This document shows positions 1 through 7,417 of a DNA stretch of 17,426 nucleotides, piece after piece. Under the pieces are notes generated by a model. The model worked only from the letters and a program-made list of their open reading frames with translations, did no database searches and was not told the DNA's origin. Source of the DNA: UKL13-2 sp043773745 (GTDB lineage: Bacteria > Pseudomonadota > Gammaproteobacteria > Burkholderiales > Usitatibacteraceae); NCBI GenBank assembly GCA_043773745.1, contig JAYVEV010000007.1, forward strand, positions 1-17,426, written 5' to 3'. A program made the position numbers and the translations under genes. Each line of letters opens with the position of its first letter. Positions within the stretch are counted from its first letter, which is position 1.

Positions 1-73
1 GCTTAAGTGATATACGTGCCTAAACAATAAACCCAGTAAACAGGTTTTTCGCCCGACAGATTTCGGAGGCAAC

Positions 74-565
74 ATGAGTGCAGCTTACATCTACGGCAAG
101 ACAGGCCTCGGTGTGCGGGAAGTCAATGAACGGAAAATTAAGCTTCCGCCGCGCCTCAGAACTATGCTGATCCTAATAGACGGCCACCAACCCGCCTTGA
201 TCCTAGAAGAAGAAGCCAAAACCATTGGCGCGCCGACTGATTTTTTTGACCAGTTGCTGGGCATGCGGCTCATTGAAAAGATCAGCAGTGTTAGTGCTCA
301 GGCGTTGCCAACCGCTGAAAATATTGCCAGCCCGCCTGCTGCTGACGAATACACGCGGTTCCGGGGTGCCAAGGATTTCATGAATGTCACGATAGTGGAT
401 GCGCTCGGCATTAGAGCGTTTTTCTTTACGCTGAAATTAGAGCGCGCCGGCAATCTTGCCGACTTAAGCGACTTGGTCGGCGCTTATGGCGAGGCCATCA
501 CCAAAGGCAGCGGGGCGGATCAAGCGCGGGTATTCACCGAACGCCTGAAGGCCATGTTGCGTTGA
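74..565 (+). CDS. conserved hypothetical protein, winged-helix-like N-terminal half
   Basis: This 163-residue soluble protein has no signal peptide or membrane segment. The N-terminal part carries a pattern I associate with a family of short betaproteobacterial proteins of unknown function: a KTxxG start, a basic LPPRLR stretch, then LILIDG (about residues 33-38), a helix, and a G-x3-DFFDQLLGMRLIE segment. The pattern resembles a small winged-helix fold. The C-terminal half (about residues 95-163) is helical, with no catalytic motif that I recognise. The ATG at 74 is supported by GGAGG at 65-69, four bases upstream. The next gene starts about 130 bases downstream, so an operon is not assured. 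The function is unknown; a regulatory role would be a guess from the fold impression alone. Confidence 0.8.
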   Translation: MSAAYIYGKTGLGVREVNERKIKLPPRLRTMLILIDGHQPALILEEEAKTIGAPTDFFDQLLGMRLIEKISSVSAQALPTAENIASPPAADEYTRFRGAKDFMNVTIVDALGIRAFFFTLKLERAGNLADLSDLVGAYGEAITKGSGADQARVFTERLKAMLR

Positions 566-691
566 TGGGTTGATTTCTGTTGTGGCGTAGCCTGGCTGCT
601 GTCGTGCCCTTCACGCTGGCTGAACATCATCATGCAAATCAAGTAGTATTGAATATCGATCATTTCATTGCTGACTTCAATCAGGATTCCC

Positions 692-1147
692 ATGCGTATT
701 TATCTAGCCATCGTTCTATTGTTTACGTCATTGATGGCGGTAGCCGCGCCGCCTCCTTACGATGAGAGCGCTGACGCAAAGGCGGAAATTCAGGCCGCCC
801 TCGTCGAAGCTGGACGCGCCAAGGTGCCCGTGCTGGTAGTGTTCGGCGCTAACTGGTGCGGGGATTGCAAGGTATTAGATTTAGCGTTCAAAGAAGGATC
901 AGCCGCGCCGCTGATTGCCAAGAATTTCAAAGTAGTCAAGGTCAACGTGGGCAGGTTTGACCAAAACGTAGACATTGCTGAATCGTATGGGCTACCGTTG
1001 AAAAAAGGCATTCCGGCGGTTGTGGTCTTATCTGGGAAAAATAAAGTTGTTTATTCCACCCGCGCGGGGGAGTTGGCCGATGCCCGAACCATGGGTGACA
1101 AAGGAATTTATGAATTCTTTACCAAGGTAGCCGCGACTGAAAAATAA
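692..1147 (+). CDS. exported thioredoxin-family protein (CGDC active site)
   Basis: This 151-residue protein begins with a signal peptide (hydrophobic residues about 3-17, likely cleavage after AVAA near residue 19). A thioredoxin fold follows: a VPVLVVFGANWCGDCK segment with the redox pair Cys56-Gly-Asp-Cys59, and a GIPAVVVL segment with the cis-proline typical of the fold. It should act in the periplasm as a thiol-disulfide oxidoreductase or reductant-delivery protein. The CGDC dipeptide differs from the CGPC of housekeeping thioredoxin and is seen in several exported thioredoxin-like proteins. I chose the ATG at 692 over an upstream TTG at 668 because AGGA (683-686) sits five bases before it and the signal peptide then starts directly. 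The substrate cannot be told from the neighbours. Confidence 0.85.
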   Translation: MRIYLAIVLLFTSLMAVAAPPPYDESADAKAEIQAALVEAGRAKVPVLVVFGANWCGDCKVLDLAFKEGSAAPLIAKNFKVVKVNVGRFDQNVDIAESYGLPLKKGIPAVVVLSGKNKVVYSTRAGELADARTMGDKGIYEFFTKVAATEK

Positions 1148-1188
1148 ATTTTGTCCCTTGCGTCAAGTCGCGGGTTTGCTGATCATGT

Positions 1189-1216
1189 TTGAATTTTTCG
1201 CCAGATAAAATATAAC
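1189..1216 (+). promoter_or_regulatory. sigma70-like promoter for the diguanylate cyclase gene
   Basis: TTGAAT (1189-1194) and TATAAC (1211-1216) are separated by 16 bases, in an AT-rich stretch between the thioredoxin-like gene and the GGDEF gene. A start near 1223 would give a leader of roughly 70 bases. The match is by eye only. Confidence 0.45.
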
Positions 1217-1294
1217 GATTAAAAATACAGGACGTCAGCGTAAAATTTTCGTCAGATGTTGACCGCGAATAAAACATTACAAGGCTGATTAAGC

Positions 1295-3508
1295 GTGCCC
1301 TTTTTCCCCAAGGCTGATCACAGGCAGCAATTGCGATTGCAGCGCTTAGCAATGGTCATTGCCTCATCGCTATTGACTATTGCCATCACGCTATTGGTGG
1401 CGTGGTTTGGTTATATTCCGTATCCCGTCGCCATTCGTTATGCGGCAATGGTCTTTGTCCTGATCATCTTCTTTTATCTTTTTTTTCGTAGCGGATTTAA
1501 TCTGCGATTCTCCGACGCCAGCTTAATTGCGGCCCAGGTGATAGCCGCCGGCCTTGCTACGTCCTACGTTGTATTCGAGGGTAATACCGCGCGGCCAACC
1601 TTCATATTTTTTTATCTTGCCGCGTACATGTTTGGTGTCTTTGTCCTCAAAACGCGCGCGCTTGTTCTGCTGGCACTATTTTATTTAGCTTGTTATGCCG
1701 GTGTCGTTTGGCTCTCTGCCATGTTACGCCCCAGCACGACTGATCTGCATCGTGAGATTTTTCGCTTTGTCCTGTTGGGCATGATGCTCGCTTGGCTCAT
1801 TATGCTAGGCCGATACATCAGGGGCTTGCGAGAAAGTCTCAAAGCTGCAAACGCAGATGTCATGAGACTGCACCGAATGCAGCGCCTTATTTTCGATACC
1901 GCCACGGTGGGCATTGCGCATTTGCGCGATCGAAAAATCATCGATTGCAACGTATATTTTTTAACCATGTTCGGCTACGCGCGCGAAGAAGTCATCAACC
2001 AGCCTACGCGCATGCTTTATGCAGATGATGAAAGTTGGGAACTAACGGGGAATGAATCCTACCCTGAACTGCGCGAGGGGCATACGGTGCGTCGCGAGAT
2101 TATTTTGAGAACCAAATCCGGGGTCATAATTACTTGCGATTTTTCCATAGAAAGCCTGTTTCCCAAAGAGCCTGATCGTGGTGTGGTGCTGATGCTAAAT
2201 GATATTTCAGCCATCAAAGAACAGGATGCCGCGTTGCGCCAGGCATTGTTATTGCAATTGGCTATTTTCAACCACGCGCCGGTCGGGATCATATTTATCC
2301 GTAATCGCATTATTGAAGACTGCAATGAATATATGACCACGCTGCTCGGCGAAACCTGTGAAGAAATCGTCGGTAAAACCACTGAGCGCTGGTTTTTATC
2401 ACATGAGCGCTGGGAGGTTCGGGGCCATGAAATGTATTCTGCCATTGCCAGTGGCCAACCTATTACCTACGAAGAAGAATTTGTGCGTAAAGACGGCACG
2501 CGATTTTGGTGTCGCGTGCGTGGCGGCTTAATTGACGCGAGCGATCCCTCCAACGCCACCGCGGTATTTGTGATAGCGGATATTACCGATCGCAAGCGCG
2601 CCGAAGCCGCGTTGCGAGAGAGTCGTGAACAATTAGTGCTGGTGATCCGCGCAGCGCAAAGTGGTATCTGGGATTACAACTTGGTCGACAAACAAATTGT
2701 TTTTTCACGGCGATTCCTGGAGATTTTGGGTTTCCCGTACACCGCTCAGTCGGTAGAATTAATGCCTATTATCGAACGGGTTCATGATGAAGATCGCGCG
2801 CGCATGGTGAGGGTGTTCAGAGAGCATATTCGCCGCCATGTACCCGTCCAGGAAGAGTTCCGCCTGCAATGCGCCAACGGCGAATTCGTCTGGGTGCGGG
2901 GGAATGGTCAGGCGATCTGGGATGAAACCGGCCGAGCAATACGCTTCGTTGGTTCGATTACTGAAATATCGGATTCAAAGCGCCAGGAAGAGGAAATCCG
3001 CAGGCTCGCGTTTACAGATTCGTTGACAGGGTTGCCTAACCGCCGATTGTTGGAGGACCGTCTGTCGCACGCCTTAACGGCATCTCGGCGTGACGGGCAA
3101 ATGTTGGTGGTGATGTTGCTTGATTTGGACGGCTTTAAGGCTATAAACGATTCACATGGGCATGAGGCGGGCGATATTGTGCTGAAGGCTGTAGCAGAAA
3201 GGTTGCGAATGGCTGTTCGTGCGTCTGATACGGTTGCCCGTATGGGCGGCGACGAGTTTGTAATTCTGATTGAGGATTCCAGAGATATGAATGATGCGCG
3301 GGTTTTGGCTGAGAAACTGTTGGCCAGTTTGCAGGAACCCATCATGGCGGGTGATTACCGATTCCAAATAGGCGTCAGCATCGGTATTTCATCGTCTCCA
3401 GCCGACTCTGACCAACCAACGCAATTGATTCGCATGGCGGACAAGGCCATGTATAAAGTAAAAGAATCAGGCCGCAACAACTATTGCTTCCATTCGGAGC
3501 AAAAATAA
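1295..3508 (+). CDS. membrane diguanylate cyclase, 6 TM - PAS - PAS - PAS - GGDEF
   Basis: This 737-residue protein should make cyclic di-GMP from two GTP at the inner membrane in response to a sensed signal. Six hydrophobic segments fill residues about 19-174 with almost no periplasmic loops. Three PAS domains follow (about 193-312, 318-440, 446-565). The first two ends read as 'D-I-S/T-...' linkers, and the third is a PAS_3-type domain with a GEFVWVRGNG strand. The GGDEF domain (about 572-734) has the DxLTGLPNRR entry motif, the intact active-site loop GGDEF at 651-655, and a product-inhibition I-site R642-x-x-D645 five residues before it. There is no EAL domain. GTG at 1295 is the start chosen because AAGG lies about ten bases upstream and the basic leader precedes the first helix; ATG at 1352 would start inside that helix. 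The sensed signal is unknown. Confidence 0.93.
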   Translation: MPFFPKADHRQQLRLQRLAMVIASSLLTIAITLLVAWFGYIPYPVAIRYAAMVFVLIIFFYLFFRSGFNLRFSDASLIAAQVIAAGLATSYVVFEGNTARPTFIFFYLAAYMFGVFVLKTRALVLLALFYLACYAGVVWLSAMLRPSTTDLHREIFRFVLLGMMLAWLIMLGRYIRGLRESLKAANADVMRLHRMQRLIFDTATVGIAHLRDRKIIDCNVYFLTMFGYAREEVINQPTRMLYADDESWELTGNESYPELREGHTVRREIILRTKSGVIITCDFSIESLFPKEPDRGVVLMLNDISAIKEQDAALRQALLLQLAIFNHAPVGIIFIRNRIIEDCNEYMTTLLGETCEEIVGKTTERWFLSHERWEVRGHEMYSAIASGQPITYEEEFVRKDGTRFWCRVRGGLIDASDPSNATAVFVIADITDRKRAEAALRESREQLVLVIRAAQSGIWDYNLVDKQIVFSRRFLEILGFPYTAQSVELMPIIERVHDEDRARMVRVFREHIRRHVPVQEEFRLQCANGEFVWVRGNGQAIWDETGRAIRFVGSITEISDSKRQEEEIRRLAFTDSLTGLPNRRLLEDRLSHALTASRRDGQMLVVMLLDLDGFKAINDSHGHEAGDIVLKAVAERLRMAVRASDTVARMGGDEFVILIEDSRDMNDARVLAEKLLASLQEPIMAGDYRFQIGVSIGISSSPADSDQPTQLIRMADKAMYKVKESGRNNYCFHSEQK

Positions 3509-3537
3509 ATTGATGGTAAAAGAGGGCATAAGCAACT

Positions 3538-3951
3538 TCAGATTGCCTTGGCGTCATTCGCTGCATCGGGTGGCAGGGTCGCTTTCAGCCAATCGTCGGC
3601 AGCATCGTAGTCCTCAAAAGCGTGAATAGTGATGCCTCTGTTGACCCCGCATAGCGCCAGAAATTTGGCATCATTAAATTCCATTACGCCATCAACCAGA
3701 ACGGCAATCTTTTCATGGGTTTACAAACTCGTTTTGGGCGCAGCCATATAGGCGACTAAATCGTAGATATCAGAAATCGACAAACTGCAATTAATTTCTC
3801 TTAGATCGAGCAGTACTTCGGCATGCTCGTTGTGACTTGATGATTCCGCGACGGCTTCCAGATCTGTCTTTGATGCATGTATATCGAGCTGCCCCTCAGC
3901 TGTTAAGACGATGTGGGATTGGCGAGGAAAAACTTTGATCTTTGTATTCAT
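3538..3951 (-). pseudogene. STAS/SpoIIAA-like short protein, interrupted by an in-frame TAA
   Basis: Reading the minus strand from ATG at 3951 gives 76 codons with a STAS-like pattern (alternating strands, a VLLDLREINCSLS strand-turn, then a helix). The frame then meets TAA at 3723-3721. The same frame stays open on the far side for 60 more codons to TGA at 3540-3538. That part continues the fold sensibly: KIAVLVDG, an NDAKFLALC helix, an ITIHAFEDYDAADDWL strand-helix end. The ending is typical of SpoIIAA-like/STAS proteins of about 130-140 residues. The simplest reading is one nonsense substitution in an otherwise intact 137-codon gene. Alternatives are a sequencing error, readthrough, or a genuinely short protein. 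The gene is convergent with the diguanylate cyclase, 29 bases away. A regulatory partner is not visible. Confidence 0.7.
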
Positions 3952-4256
3952 GTTGATGCTCGACAAGAAATACCCAAAGAGTAATTGGCTACGACTATAA
4001 AAATATTTTATGAAAGGCATGCTGCGCTGTCCGTGCGGGAACATACGGATAGATAAATATTTGACTTAGTGTGAAAATTCCCGGCCAATGTAGGTCAATT
4101 GGTATTCTCCTGCCGCATTCCGTGCTGCGTGATCCAGCTTTACGCGGCGCTTCAGTCAGTAGACAATGATTTAATAATAATGACGGCGTATACCCAAAAA
4201 ATTGTTATCACGGCATTATCCAATTCAAAATTTATCAGCCAGTTCAGGGAGATTAC
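3952..4256. other. intergenic region between divergent genes
   Basis: This is about 305 AT-rich bases between the divergent starts of the broken STAS-like gene and the substrate-binding protein gene. TTGACT at 4061-4066 looks like a -35 box, but no convincing -10 box lies 16-18 bases after it. Open frames here overlap the start of the binding-protein gene out of frame and show no protein-like composition. Nothing else is recognised. Confidence 0.4.
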
Positions 4257-5840
4257 ATGTCAAGAATTATTCTGCTGTGCGCATTTCTCGCGCTCTCGCC
4301 GATGGCATCAGCCAAGCATTTCCGCTGGTCATCGCAGGGGGACGCCGCCACCATGGATCCGCACAGCCACAATGAAACCTTCAACAACAAGATGAACAAC
4401 ATGGTCTATGAGTATCTGGCGGACCGTGACAAGGAGGTTTATGAAAAGTACGTGCCGCGCCTTGCCGTTTCATGGAGTAATCCATCGCCCCTGAAATGGG
4501 TATTCAAACTGCGCCAGGGGGTGAAATTCCATGATGGCACGCCATTGACGGCCGATGATGTGGTGTTTTCATTTAACCGTGCCCGCGAGTCCGGGGTCAC
4601 ATTCAAGCTGTATGCAACGCAATCGGGCGTTCCGCGCAAAATCGATGATTACACGGTCGAATTCACCACCGCTATTCCCAATCCGGTAATGCTTGATACG
4701 GTGACTAACATCATGATTATGAGTAAAACGTGGTGCGAGAAAAACCGTGTCATCAAGCCGCAAGATTACGCCAAGAATGAGGAAACCTACGCGGTGCGCA
4801 ATGCCATGGGAACCGGCCCGTTCCGGCTTACTCTGTGGGAGCCGGGCGTGAAAATACTGCACAGGAAAAGCCCCGATTGGTGGGGCGCGAAAGACGCTCT
4901 GTTTGATGGCAATGTTGACACCGTGGACTATCGGCCTATCGCCAATCCCGCCACGCGCATGGCGGCGCTCAAGACCGGTGAAATTGATTTTGTGCTCGAT
5001 CCCCCGGTGCAGGATGTGCCACGGTTACGTGGCGATAAAGACATAAAAATATGGGAAGGCAACGAAAACCGCGTCATTTTTATTGGCTTCGATCAAGCGC
5101 GCAATGAGTTGCTTTACGCCGATGTGAAGGGCAAGAATCCTTTCAAGGACAAGCGGGTGCGGATGGCGCTTTACCACGCCATCGACATTGAAGCGATCAA
5201 GACCAAAGTAATGCGCGGATTAGCGACCCCAACCGGTATCGCGCTTCCCGCGGGCACTGGCGCAGGGGTGCCAGAAGCGCTGGAAAAAAGATTGGCATTT
5301 GATCCCGCGAAAGCGAAAAAGCTGCTAGCAGATGCCGGCTATCCCAATGGCTTTGGCTTTACCCTGACTTGCCCCAATGACCGCTATATCAATGACGAGA
5401 AAATTTGTGTGGCCTTGGCAGCAATGTGGGCCCGAATCGGCGTCAACACCAAGGTGGAATCAATGCCCAAATCACAATTCTTTGCCAAAGCGTTGCGGCG
5501 TGAGGTTAGCGCTTATATGCTGGGCTGGGGCGGAGGTTCGGCGGATGCGATATTTATTCTCAAACCGGTAATGCACAGCCGCAATGCATCTGGAGCGGGC
5601 GATGCCAACTATGGTGACGCCAAAAATGACGAGCTGGATGCGCTGATCGATAAAGCCGAAGGTGAAGTCAATGTGGCCGAGCGGCAGGATTTGATCAATC
5701 GCGCAACCAAACTCATTCAGGATGAGGCGTACGTGATCCCGCTGCACCGGCAGGTAGTGCCGTGGGCATCACGCAAGAATATTTTTGTCGTACATCGACC
5801 TAACAATGTACTCGAGATGATGTGGGTCAAAGTTAATTAG
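4257..5840 (+). CDS. periplasmic ABC-transporter substrate-binding protein, family 5 (peptide/nickel type)
   Basis: This 527-residue protein has the full length of the DppA/OppA/NikA family, which captures peptides or similar ligands in the periplasm and hands them to an inner-membrane permease. A signal peptide covers residues 1-19 (cleavage at ASA-KH). The family signature is clear: the WSSQGDAATMDPH start of the mature protein, LAVSW....WVFKLRQGVKFHDGTPLTADDVVFSFNRA around residues 66-106, a GTGPFRL turn, a VRMALYHAIDIEAI helix and a DAGYPNGF segment. AGGGAG at 4246-4251, five bases before the ATG, fixes the start. No permease or ATPase gene follows, so it is an orphan binding protein that must use a transporter encoded elsewhere. 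The ligand cannot be told from the sequence. Confidence 0.93.
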   Translation: MSRIILLCAFLALSPMASAKHFRWSSQGDAATMDPHSHNETFNNKMNNMVYEYLADRDKEVYEKYVPRLAVSWSNPSPLKWVFKLRQGVKFHDGTPLTADDVVFSFNRARESGVTFKLYATQSGVPRKIDDYTVEFTTAIPNPVMLDTVTNIMIMSKTWCEKNRVIKPQDYAKNEETYAVRNAMGTGPFRLTLWEPGVKILHRKSPDWWGAKDALFDGNVDTVDYRPIANPATRMAALKTGEIDFVLDPPVQDVPRLRGDKDIKIWEGNENRVIFIGFDQARNELLYADVKGKNPFKDKRVRMALYHAIDIEAIKTKVMRGLATPTGIALPAGTGAGVPEALEKRLAFDPAKAKKLLADAGYPNGFGFTLTCPNDRYINDEKICVALAAMWARIGVNTKVESMPKSQFFAKALRREVSAYMLGWGGGSADAIFILKPVMHSRNASGAGDANYGDAKNDELDALIDKAEGEVNVAERQDLINRATKLIQDEAYVIPLHRQVVPWASRKNIFVVHRPNNVLEMMWVKVN

Positions 5841-6009
5841 TGTTTGACATTGAATCTCGACGGCTGCTCAATAACGGGCAATATTTTTTAGCGGTCGCAT
5901 TAATGCGTTAGAAAGTTTGCAGTCATGCGGTCAAGCATCGCTTTTCGCAACCAGCCTGATGACGCGCAACCGGCGATCGCGTTCTGGAGGATGTATCGAG
6001 GCCGACTGA

Positions 6010-6038
6010 TTGCGAGAGCCGAGTCAGGCAGCTATAGT
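6010..6038 (+). promoter_or_regulatory. sigma70-like promoter for the response regulator-polysaccharide operon
   Basis: TTGCGA (6010-6015) and TATAGT (6033-6038) are separated by exactly 17 bases, upstream of the five-gene run that starts at 6225. An overlapping TACAAT lies at 6038-6043. Transcription from here would leave a leader of about 180 bases that includes a 49-codon open frame. The assignment is by eye. Confidence 0.45.
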
Positions 6039-6064
6039 ACAATTTTGCGGCGGACAGTTTCAAA

Positions 6065-6214
6065 ATGAAGAATTTCTGGACGACCGGGGCTGCGCTCAGT
6101 ACAGTGATGTTGGCTCATAACTTGATGAGCCCATTGCGTCGGATGTTACTCAAGACCAGCGCGCTCAAACATTCATCGAGCACTGTTCAGAAAATGCTGC
6201 TTTTCTTGCCGTGA
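6065..6214 (+). CDS. possible 49-residue small protein in the operon leader
   Basis: ATG at 6065 opens 49 codons ending at TGA 6212-6214, ten bases before the response regulator start. The product is basic, with hydrophobic stretches near both ends, and matches nothing I recognise. There is no clear Shine-Dalgarno sequence before the ATG. It lies between the candidate promoter and the first operon gene, so it could be a leader peptide, a remnant of an older gene, or chance. Confidence 0.15.
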   Translation: MKNFWTTGAALSTVMLAHNLMSPLRRMLLKTSALKHSSSTVQKMLLFLP

Positions 6215-6224
6215 ATACTTTTTA

Positions 6225-6635
6225 ATGGAAAATCTCGGCACAATGAGCGAGCACATAGGCGTACCCCAAACGGCTCTGGTAGTAGAGGACGACGAGCTGA
6301 TTGCCTATTTGCTGCAGTTCATCCTTGAGCGTGAAGGTTATAAAGTGCACCTCGCGGCAGATGGGAAACTTGCCCGCGAGTTTATCGACACCGCACTCCC
6401 ACCCGCCATCGTCACATTGGACGTGATGCTCCCGCACATGAGCGGTGTCGAATTGTTGGCCTTGATTCGCGCTAAGGATGACTGGAAGGCGGTGCCGGTA
6501 TTGATGCTGACCGCCAAGGCGCAGGAGAAAGACATTGTGCACGCGCTGGAAAATGGCGCGAGCGACTACATCGTCAAGCCGTTCAAGCCTGATGAGTTGC
6601 GCGTCCGCGTTCGCCGACTTGTAAAGGGAAATTGA
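6225..6635 (+). CDS. single-domain response regulator (CheY-like receiver)
   Basis: This 136-residue protein is one receiver domain with no output domain. Acidic pocket residues E21-D22-D23, phospho-acceptor Asp66 in TLDVMLP, Thr96 in MLTAKA and Lys118 in YIVKPFKP are all present, so it should be phosphorylatable. It is the first gene of a five-gene run whose last gene is a histidine kinase without a receiver domain, so the two are probably partners. With no DNA-binding domain, it likely acts by protein-protein contact, possibly on the HEAT protein or the glycosyltransferase (inference). Start choice is uncertain: neither ATG 6225 nor ATG 6243 (residue 7) has a clear ribosome-binding site, and 6243 gives a more usual N-terminus. 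The stop overlaps the next start by one base. Confidence 0.9.
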   Translation: MENLGTMSEHIGVPQTALVVEDDELIAYLLQFILEREGYKVHLAADGKLAREFIDTALPPAIVTLDVMLPHMSGVELLALIRAKDDWKAVPVLMLTAKAQEKDIVHALENGASDYIVKPFKPDELRVRVRRLVKGN

Positions 6636-7417
6636 TGATGGGGCATTGGAACTTGAACGTCTTCGCCGCTGTGTTCGCGGCCCTGCTGGCCGGGCAAGCC
6701 TGGAGCGCGGAAGAATTGAAATATCCGCGCACCGAGATAGAGTTGGACGTCGGTCGCGAAACTCTCACCAACAATGGCTTGAACTGGAATCTCACGCAGC
6801 TCGAGTTAAGCCGTCAGGTCGCTGACCGCTACACGATCTACGGTAATTTGCGAGAGATAAATCGGTTCGGCCTCAAAGACACCGATGGCACGGCGGGCTT
6901 TTACTATCCGCTGACTGCGACATGGACATCCGTCCTGGAGGCGGGTGTGAGTCCGTCCCATCACATCTCGCCGAGATATTCACTTTTCGGTCAACTGCAC
7001 AATACCCTCGGAAATGGCTGGGGAGTCGAGGCGGCTGTGCGGCATAGCGAGTACGAACGTTCGGCGGTCGACATCTTTTCGGCCACAGCGGAGCGGTATT
7101 GGGGCAATTGGCGTGGGGCATACACGCTTTACGCCGGCCGGCCCCAAGGTGCCGCGTCGGGCGCGGCGCATCGTCTGCAATTAACTTATTATTACAACGA
7201 GCGTAATTCCATCGGCGTCAGCTACACGACCGGTCGCGAGGTTGAGAATATAGGTCCGCCAAACGGAGTGAGGGCAACCGACGTGAAAGACTTGACGATC
7301 AATGGCCGGTATTGGTTTTCGAACGCCTGGGGGCTCAGCTATGAGTTCGTGTCGCACGAGCAGGGAACGCTCTACCGTCGGCAAGGCCTGCGCCTAGGTG
7401 TTCGACATTCCTTCTGA
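6635..7417 (+). CDS. YaiO-family outer-membrane beta-barrel protein
   Basis: This 260-residue protein has a signal peptide (hydrophobic 9-22, cleavage after WSA at 25). The remainder is made of alternating, aromatic-rich strands such as RYTIYGNLREINRFG, AAVRHSEYER, WRGAYTLYAGRP and HRLQLTYYYNERNSIGVSY. It ends in Phe (GVRHSF), the usual outer-membrane barrel terminus. Length and strand pattern fit the YaiO family; in E. coli yaiO lies next to the glycosyltransferase gene yaiP, and here a similar glycosyltransferase lies two genes downstream. It probably forms or assists the outer-membrane exit for the polymer (inference). AAGGGA at 6624-6629 serves ATG 6635 (overlapping the preceding TGA by one base) or ATG 6638; a TTG at 6632 is unlikely. 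No TPR domain is attached, unlike PgaA. Confidence 0.85.
   Translation: MMGHWNLNVFAAVFAALLAGQAWSAEELKYPRTEIELDVGRETLTNNGLNWNLTQLELSRQVADRYTIYGNLREINRFGLKDTDGTAGFYYPLTATWTSVLEAGVSPSHHISPRYSLFGQLHNTLGNGWGVEAAVRHSEYERSAVDIFSATAERYWGNWRGAYTLYAGRPQGAASGAAHRLQLTYYYNERNSIGVSYTTGREVENIGPPNGVRATDVKDLTINGRYWFSNAWGLSYEFVSHEQGTLYRRQGLRLGVRHSF

Larger units (their letters stand above)
5841..6224. other. 384-base gap before the polysaccharide locus
   Basis: No recognisable gene lies here. It holds a perfect 12-base palindrome, CGCATTAATGCG, at 5896-5907, a promoter candidate at 6010-6038 and a 49-codon open frame at 6065-6214. A GGAGG at 5986-5990 abuts an ATG with no spacing and leads only to a 25-codon frame, so I do not call it a gene. 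Confidence 0.5.

Noticed and set aside
580..765. 61-codon plus-strand frame overlapping the start of the thioredoxin-like gene
   Set aside because: It overlaps a clear signal peptide coding region in another frame and has no protein-family features.
4061..4095. TTGACT as a promoter for the substrate-binding gene
   Set aside because: No acceptable -10 hexamer at 16-18 bases spacing.
4099..4395. 98-codon plus-strand frame overlapping the substrate-binding protein start
   Set aside because: Out of frame with a gene that has a strong ribosome-binding site and signal peptide; composition is not protein-like.
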